Shown here: piece by piece, positions 1 to 3,252 of the stretch | Numbering within the stretch: position 1 is the stretch's first letter | Layout: each line of letters starts with the position of its first letter | NCBI GenBank assembly: GCA_016841125.1 | Contig: JAENZU010000217.1 | Coordinates: forward strand, 1 to 6,231 | Reading direction: 5' to 3' | Source: Melioribacter sp. | GTDB lineage: Bacteria; Bacteroidota; Ignavibacteria; Ignavibacteriales; Melioribacteraceae | Length of the DNA: 6,231 nucleotides | The notes under the pieces: generated by a model | What the model was told of the DNA's origin: nothing | Databases searched by the model: none | Seen by the model: only the letters and a program-made list of their open reading frames with translations | Made by a program: the position numbers and the translations under genes

Positions 1-408
1 CATTATTTGATACTAGAGAAAACACGATTTGAAGAAAAGCTGAAAATCAATATTGATATTAACCCGTCTACTGAGGATATCAATGTTCCTGCGCTGATCC
101 TTCACCCCCTTGTTGAGAATGCAGTTAAATACGGGATGCTTTCCGGAAATTCCGGAATGGAGCTTTGGTTAAAATCTGATTTGGTTGACGAGACTTTAAT
201 AATGGAAGTGAAAAATACCGGTCGTTGGGAAGAATCAAATAAAGCGATGGGAAATAATGAATCAACGAAAACAGGTTTGAATAATGTTAAAGAAAGATTA
301 AAAAATTCGTTCGGCAGGAATGGAAGAATGCAAATAGATAAATCAGATTCTTTTGTAAGTGTGAAAATTATTATAGAAAATATAACAGCCGAAAGAAACC
401 AAAAATGA
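1..408 (+). CDS. LytS/YehU-type sensor histidine kinase, C-terminal fragment (5' end outside window)
   Basis: The visible 135 residues are the ATP-binding end of a membrane sensor kinase of the LytS/YehU (His_kinase plus HATPase_c) family, which phosphorylates a LytTR response regulator. Residues 1-14 (HYLILEKTRFEEKL) match the segment that usually links the phosphoacceptor helix to the ATPase domain. The N-box is HPLVENAVKYG at residues 35-45, with the Mg-ATP-binding Asn at 40. A degenerate G1 box follows (KNTG, 71-74), then the G2-like TGLNNVKERL (91-100). The frame is open to base 1, so the TTG at 7 is not the start; the phosphoacceptor His and any membrane segments lie upstream. The stop TGA overlaps the ATG of the next gene (ATGA at 405-408), so the two are translationally coupled and almost certainly cognate. 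The G1 box is weaker than the usual DNGxG, which is common in this family. The signal sensed cannot be told from this fragment. Confidence 0.9.
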   Translation, partial: HYLILEKTRFEEKLKINIDINPSTEDINVPALILHPLVENAVKYGMLSGNSGMELWLKSDLVDETLIMEVKNTGRWEESNKAMGNNESTKTGLNNVKERLKNSFGRNGRMQIDKSDSFVSVKIIIENITAERNQK

Positions 409-1127
409 AAAAAATGAATGCAGTATTAATTGATGATGAGAGACTTGCCCGCGATGAACTTCATGAACTTTTAACCGAATTTGAACAGATAGAAATTATA
501 GGTGAAGCCGATAATATCAGTTCGGCTAAATCCCTAATAGGGAAGTTAAATCCTGACGTAGTTTTTTTAGACATCCAAATGCCGGGCGGCAGCGGTTTTG
601 ATTTGATAAACCAGCTCGATTTTTCCGGACACATAATTTTTGTTACCGCATTCGATGAATTTGCTCTTAGGGCATTCGATGTAAATGCATTGGATTATTT
701 GATAAAGCCTATTTACCCTGCTCGTCTTAAAACCGCAATCGAAAAACTAACAGCACGGAAAAACCCGGATAATGAAAATCTATCTCCCCTCTCCCCCGAT
801 GATTATATGTTTCTTTCAATAAACAATCATAAACAGTTTGTAAAAGTCTCTTCACTTATAAGCATAATTGCCGCAAAAGATTATACTGAAGTTATTACAA
901 CAAATAATGTCACCGGATTGGTAAACAAATCGATGAATGAATGGGAACAGCGGCTGCCGGAAAATTTATTCGTTCGTATTCATCGATCAACAATTGTTAA
1001 CCTCACATTTGTTGAAAAAATAGAAGAATGGTTTAGCGGATCGCTGCGGGTTCACCTAAAAGGAATTGAAGAACCTTTTGTTATGAGCCGAAGCTACTAC
1101 TACAAAATAAAAGAAAAGATGAATTGA
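405..1127 (+). CDS. LytTR-family response regulator transcription factor
   Basis: This is a 240-residue DNA-binding response regulator, full length for the LytR/AlgR family. The receiver domain spans about residues 4-120. It has the acidic pocket D10-D11-E12, the phosphoacceptor D56 in VVFLDIQMP, the switch Thr81 in FVTAFDE and the conserved Lys101 in YLIKPI. A Pro/Ser/Asp-rich linker (about 122-133) leads to a LytTR DNA-binding domain (about 134-238). That domain has the typical core KDYTEV, the RIHRS motif (191-195) followed by Asn199, and a C-terminal SRSYYYKIK. The family binds paired direct repeats upstream of target promoters; no target can be named here. The ATG at 405 overlaps the stop of the kinase gene. 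A second ATG at 414 is possible, but the first gives the coupled arrangement. No strong Shine-Dalgarno is seen, which fits translational coupling. The last codons run directly into the sorting-domain scrap, whose frame begins on the stop codon. Confidence 0.95.
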   Translation: MKKMNAVLIDDERLARDELHELLTEFEQIEIIGEADNISSAKSLIGKLNPDVVFLDIQMPGGSGFDLINQLDFSGHIIFVTAFDEFALRAFDVNALDYLIKPIYPARLKTAIEKLTARKNPDNENLSPLSPDDYMFLSINNHKQFVKVSSLISIIAAKDYTEVITTNNVTGLVNKSMNEWEQRLPENLFVRIHRSTIVNLTFVEKIEEWFSGSLRVHLKGIEEPFVMSRSYYYKIKEKMN

Positions 1128-1128
1128 A

Positions 1129-1159
1129 GGTTGAAACTTATTCTGTTGAACTTTCAACC
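1129..1159. repeat. Inverted repeat at the end of the regulator gene
   Basis: GGTTGAAA (1129-1136) is matched by its exact complement TTTCAACC (1152-1159) across a 15-base loop. An alternative tighter pairing also exists, GTTGAA (1145-1150) with TTCAAC (1153-1158). It begins two bases after the regulator's stop. It is followed by A-rich rather than T-rich sequence, so it is not a standard intrinsic terminator. It straddles the left edge of the duplicated sorting-domain DNA, which begins at about 1153. Confidence 0.45.
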
Positions 1160-1337
1160 AAAATTAGATATTCAATCCCTACCCCACCCCATCCCTCCCC
1201 TTACCAAGGGGAGGGAAAGAGGGAGGGGTTATCTGTTTCCCTTGTTATTTACGACATCCTCGGCAACGAAATCGAAACACTTTTAAATGAAACAAAAGAT
1301 TTTACGGAAGTGAAAAAGATGCTGCTGATCAGATAAT
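1153..1337 (+). repeat. Direct repeat, copy A (sorting-domain 3' end with 78-base internal deletion)
   Basis: Bases 1153-1290 align to 2716-2853 with differences only at 1165 (T versus C) and 1195-1196 (CT versus AA). Bases 1289-1337 align to 2930-2978 without a difference. The jump in alignment offset from 1563 to 1641 is a deletion of 78 bases, exactly 26 codons. GA occurs at both ends of the deleted segment (2852-2853 and 2930-2931), so the exact breakpoint is ambiguous by two bases. Homology stops one base after the shared TAA stop. Confidence 0.95.
1181..1234. repeat. G/C-rich palindromic unit, copy A (intact stem)
   Basis: A C-rich arm is followed by its G-rich complement: CCCTCCCCTT (1193-1202), a 3-base loop ACC (1203-1205), then AAGGGGAGGG (1206-1215), a perfect 10-bp stem. 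Outside it, an imperfect second layer pairs ACCCCACCCC (1181-1190) with the GAGGGAGGGG tract ending at 1228. The composition is unlike the AT-rich surroundings. Compact palindromes of this kind are often dispersed through bacterial genomes. No named family is claimed. Confidence 0.7.
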
Positions 1338-1380
1338 TTTTATTTTATCGGAAATTCTTATATTTAGTTCATCATTTTCA

Positions 1381-1404
1381 TTCGAAATTATTTCAAGTTT
1401 TTTT
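1381..1404 (+). terminator. Weak possible intrinsic terminator of the kinase-regulator transcript
   Basis: GAAA-TTA-TTTC (1384-1394) can form a short AT-rich hairpin, extended by imperfect outer pairs, and is followed by seven T residues (1398-1404). It lies about 270 bases after the regulator's stop and before the promoter region of the next gene. The core stem is only four base pairs, so this is tentative. Confidence 0.22.
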
Positions 1405-1459
1405 AGAATACTATTACAGTTTCTGCCGCGCTTATTCAAAATATAATATAAATCAAAAA

Positions 1460-1467
1460 TACTTTTG
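1460..1467 (+). promoter_or_regulatory. Candidate -7 promoter element (TAnnTTTG)
   Basis: TACTTTTG matches the Bacteroidota -7 consensus TAnnTTTG exactly. It lies 40 bases before the ATG at 1508, in the only real gap upstream of that gene. No convincing -33 TTG is seen at the expected distance. Whether this organism uses that promoter type is an inference from its apparent lineage. Confidence 0.3.
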
Positions 1468-1494
1468 GAAGTCTTCTGAACTATTAATTTTAGT

Positions 1495-1499
1495 GGAGG
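1495..1499 (+). promoter_or_regulatory. Shine-Dalgarno site fixing the start at 1508
   Basis: GGAGG lies 8 bases before the ATG at 1508. This strong site decides against the in-frame GTG at 1493, which overlaps the site and has none of its own. Confidence 0.8.
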
Positions 1500-1507
1500 A
1501 TTTAACC

Positions 1508-2977
1508 ATGAGAATATTTATTATTATTGCGGCATGTTTAGAAGTAATTTACTGTCAAGCACCCGATACAGCATGGACAAAAGCATATGACGGCGGGGGT
1601 TCCGAAGAATGCAGATGGATTGAAGAGACATCCGATAAGGGTTTTATTATGGCAGGTGTTTCTCAAATTAGCGGCGACACTTGGATGGATATTCTGCTTA
1701 TTAGAACCGATCAGAACGGGAATACACTTTGGAAGCACAGATACGGCGATGAAATCATTAATCAAGACGCATATTGTGTAAAGGAAGATTATGACGGCGG
1801 ATTCGTTATTGCCGGAATAAAGCATCTTACAGCCCTTCTTAGAAATGCATGGGTCATTAAAACAGACAGCAACGGCGATACTGTTTGGACAAAAAAATAC
1901 GGCGGCTCATTAAATACTGAAGCGCTGCACGTGAGCTGCACTGTAGACAGCGGTTATATAATTACCGGCAGGAAATTTGATCCAGGGCAATTTTCAAATG
2001 CATATCTGCTTAAACTAAATAAAAACGGCGAAACGGAATGGGTCAGGACTTTTGGAGGCTCCGGTTATGAGGAAGGTTATTCCGTTCAGCAGACAGCCGA
2101 CAGCGGTTTTGTCTTAGCCGGATCCAAAGATATGGGGGGCAGTCTCTACGATTTCTACTTGATCAAAACCGACACAGGCGGAAGCCTTATTTGGTCTAAC
2201 ACATACGGGGGTAATAATTATGATCATTGCACATCTGTTAAGCAAACTAGTGATAATGGATATATCCTTTTCGGCGAATCCGATTCGTTTATTCCGAATA
2301 GCAGTTTAGCTGTGAAAACTAATTCTACTGGCGACACACTTTGGACTCGAATTTACAAGCGCTCAAATGGAGATTACGGCTGGTCAGTTGATGTGACTGA
2401 CGACGGGGGATTTATTTTCGGCGGATACACAAATAATCCCGGTTACTATGATGATTATTGGTTTGTAAAAACAGATTCAAATGGGGATACGCTTTGGATG
2501 AAATCTATTAAGCGCGGTAATGATCAACGAGGATACTGCATTATTCAGACTTCAGACGGTGGCTACGCGTTAGCCGGAACTTCCACGGAGGCTAGTCCTA
2601 CATTTTTTGATTTTTTTATAGTTAAGCTAAATGGAAACGTATCTAACATATATTCCGATTTTGTAAATTTAAATAAATATACTTTAAACCAGAATTACCC
2701 GAACCCGTTTAATCCTTCAACCAAAATCAGATATTCAATCCCTACCCCACCCCATCCAACCCCTTACCAAGGGGAGGGAAAGAGGGAGGGGTTATCTGTT
2801 TCCCTTGTTATTTACGACATCCTCGGCAACGAAATCGAAACACTTTTAAATGAGGTGAAATCTCCCGGCACTTATGAAGTTACCTGGCATGCAAGTGACT
2901 TGGCAAGCGGAGTATATATTTACAAACTCGAAACAAAAGATTTTACGGAAGTGAAAAAGATGCTGCTGATCAGATAA
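1508..2977 (+). CDS. Secreted seven-repeat (beta-propeller-like) protein with T9SS type A sorting domain
   Basis: This 489-residue exported protein starts at the ATG with a good Shine-Dalgarno. Residues 1-18 form a signal peptide: MR, a hydrophobic core, and likely cleavage after CQA. Residues 20-377 are seven tandem repeats of 50-52 residues with the pattern DTxWxKxYGG...SVxxTxDGGFIxAG...D.xLIKTDSNG. The number suggests a seven-bladed beta-propeller. Residues 393-489 are a T9SS sorting domain: NQNYPNPFNPSTKIRYSIP, YDILGNE, PGTYEV, SGVYIYKL and the terminal KKMLLIR. The family norm is that this domain takes the protein through the outer membrane and is then removed, leaving cargo at the cell surface or in the medium. 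An insert of about 16-18 residues, rich in Pro, Gly and charged residues (413-430), sits in a domain loop and is encoded by a palindromic unit. No catalytic residues are recognised; binding or adhesion is possible but unshown. The gene stands alone with its own promoter region. Confidence 0.88.
   Translation: MRIFIIIAACLEVIYCQAPDTAWTKAYDGGGSEECRWIEETSDKGFIMAGVSQISGDTWMDILLIRTDQNGNTLWKHRYGDEIINQDAYCVKEDYDGGFVIAGIKHLTALLRNAWVIKTDSNGDTVWTKKYGGSLNTEALHVSCTVDSGYIITGRKFDPGQFSNAYLLKLNKNGETEWVRTFGGSGYEEGYSVQQTADSGFVLAGSKDMGGSLYDFYLIKTDTGGSLIWSNTYGGNNYDHCTSVKQTSDNGYILFGESDSFIPNSSLAVKTNSTGDTLWTRIYKRSNGDYGWSVDVTDDGGFIFGGYTNNPGYYDDYWFVKTDSNGDTLWMKSIKRGNDQRGYCIIQTSDGGYALAGTSTEASPTFFDFFIVKLNGNVSNIYSDFVNLNKYTLNQNYPNPFNPSTKIRYSIPTPPHPTPYQGEGKREGLSVSLVIYDILGNEIETLLNEVKSPGTYEVTWHASDLASGVYIYKLETKDFTEVKKMLLIR
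1565..2638 (+). repeat. Seven tandem coding repeats of about 51 codons
   Basis: Repeat boundaries in residues from the ATG at 1508 are 20-71, 72-123, 124-174, 175-225, 226-275, 276-326 and 327-377. Each begins with a DTxW-like strand (AW, LW, VW, EW, IW, LW, LW). Each has a central DGG(F/Y)xxxG turn and ends in a hydrophobic strand followed by K(T/L)(D/N). Repeats 5-7 diverge most at the YGG position, with YGG, YKR and IKR. The repeats are clear in protein but well diverged in DNA, so the duplications are old. Seven units fit a closed propeller. Confidence 0.8.
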
Positions 2978-2978
2978 T
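2716..2978 (+). repeat. Direct repeat, copy B (full-length sorting-domain 3' end)
   Basis: This is the complete partner of the shortened copy at 1153-1337. It keeps the 78 bases that copy A lacks (about 2854-2931). It lies inside the intact secreted-protein gene and ends one base after that gene's stop codon. Confidence 0.95.
2744..2797. repeat. G/C-rich palindromic unit, copy B, translated in frame inside the sorting domain
   Basis: The unit encodes residues 413-430 of the secreted protein, between the strands IRYSIP and VSLVIYD. Related sorting domains usually have only a few loop residues there. The stem pairs CCCCTT (2760-2765) with AAGGGG (2769-2774) around the loop ACC. AA at 2758-2759, where copy A has CT, breaks the longer 10-bp stem seen in copy A. 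The length keeps the frame open and adds no stop codon. Confidence 0.7.
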
Positions 2979-3060
2979 AAGGTAGAACTAAGAATAATTT
3001 TAAAATCTAAATTTGAACCAGATTTGCAATTAGATAATTGAGTAACTTTCTAATGTAATT

Positions 3061-3117
3061 CTTTGCGTTATTCGCGCGAGTAACTGCGACCTCTGCGAGA
3101 AAAACTTTCACGCAAAG
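3061..3117. repeat. Intergenic inverted repeat (CTTTGCGT...ACGCAAAG), possible dispersed element
   Basis: CTTTGCGT (3061-3068) is matched exactly by ACGCAAAG (3110-3117). The sequence between is rich in TGCG/CGCG words (CGCGCGAG, ACTGCGACC, CTCTGCGAG) and unlike the AT-rich flanks. A second nested pair, GAGTAAC (3040-3046) with GTTACTC (3135-3141), encloses it, and GAGTAAC recurs at 3078-3084. The wording resembles intergenic repeats with CTTTGCG/CGCAAAG ends that I associate with Bacteroidota-group genomes, but I cannot confirm family membership from one copy. It lies in the 275-base gap between two convergent genes and has no T-run, so it is not a terminator. Confidence 0.5.
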
Positions 3118-3163
3118 TCCGCCAACAAATAACTGTTACTCTGTTTTTATTATGGGGATTACA

Positions 3164-3226
3164 ATGAAATCAGCAAAAATGTATATGCAAATTTTTGCTA
3201 GCTATTCTTACGAAAAACCAAATTAA
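3164..3226 (+). other. Doubtful 20-codon frame, possibly a leftover gene start
   Basis: An ATG preceded by TGGGGATTACA opens a 20-residue frame, MKSAKMYMQIFASYSYEKPN, ending in TAA. An upstream in-frame ATG at 3152 would add four residues. The leader GGGGATTACAATGAAA looks like a translation start, but the peptide has no recognisable domain. It could be the stump of a deleted gene or chance. It runs toward the convergent large gene on the minus strand. Confidence 0.15.
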
Positions 3227-3245
3227 AAAAAATGAAATTATTTCA
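3225..3245 (-). terminator. Probable intrinsic terminator of the large minus-strand gene
   Basis: Read on the minus strand, TGAAA-TAA-TTTCA (3245-3233) forms a short hairpin directly followed by eight T residues (3232-3225). It starts eight bases after the gene's stop codon, the right place for a terminator. The stem is only five AT-rich pairs, with three more beyond a mismatch, so it is likely weak. Confidence 0.4.
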
Positions 3246-3252
3246 ATTTACT

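Larger units (their letters stand above)
1124..1336 (+). pseudogene. Truncated T9SS sorting-domain scrap (decayed 3' end of a secreted-protein gene)
   Basis: A 70-codon frame opens at a TTG that overlaps the regulator's stop codon and ends in TAA. From residue 11 it reads as the end of a T9SS type A sorting domain (STKIRYSIP, then VSLVIYDILGNEIETLLNE, then TKDFTEVKKMLLIR). It lacks the conserved NYPNPFNP start of that domain and the 26 residues containing the PGTYEV and SGVYIYKL strands. The DNA matches the 3' end of the gene at 1508-2977 almost base for base, with three differences in 138 bases and none in the last 49. The missing 78 bases are a clean in-frame deletion flanked by GA. There is no signal peptide, no cargo domain and no convincing ribosome binding site, so I read it as a recent duplication or deletion remnant rather than a working gene. 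Translation by coupling to the regulator stop is possible but unproven. Confidence 0.75.

Noticed and set aside
7..9. TTG as the start of the kinase gene
   Set aside because: The frame is open to base 1 and the preceding codons (His-Tyr) continue the conserved segment, so the gene begins outside the window.
777..800. C-rich stretch in the regulator linker as another copy of the palindromic unit
   Set aside because: It has CTCCCCTCTCCCCC but no matching G-rich arm after it, so no inverted repeat can form.
1129..1159. Intrinsic terminator for the regulator gene
   Set aside because: The inverted repeat is followed by AAAATTA and not by a T-run.
1493..1495. GTG as the start of the secreted-protein gene
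   Set aside because: It overlaps the GGAGG site that serves the ATG at 1508, and starting there would put acidic residues (MEDLT) before the signal peptide.
1547..1558. Lipoprotein signal (VIYC) in the secreted protein
   Set aside because: Tyr just before the Cys does not fit a lipobox, and a normal signal-peptidase site after CQA is adjacent; T9SS cargo is normally cleaved by signal peptidase I.
1587..1781. 64-codon open frame in another plus-strand frame
   Set aside because: It is inside the repeat region of the secreted-protein gene and has no domain or credible start signal.
1538..1825. 95-codon open frame on the minus strand
   Set aside because: It lies wholly inside the secreted-protein gene, is rich in Cys and Ile as expected of an antisense shadow, and shows no domain.
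1565..2638. CRISPR array or DNA-level tandem repeat
   Set aside because: The periodicity is at the protein level (about 153 bases) with diverged DNA and no constant repeat-spacer pattern.
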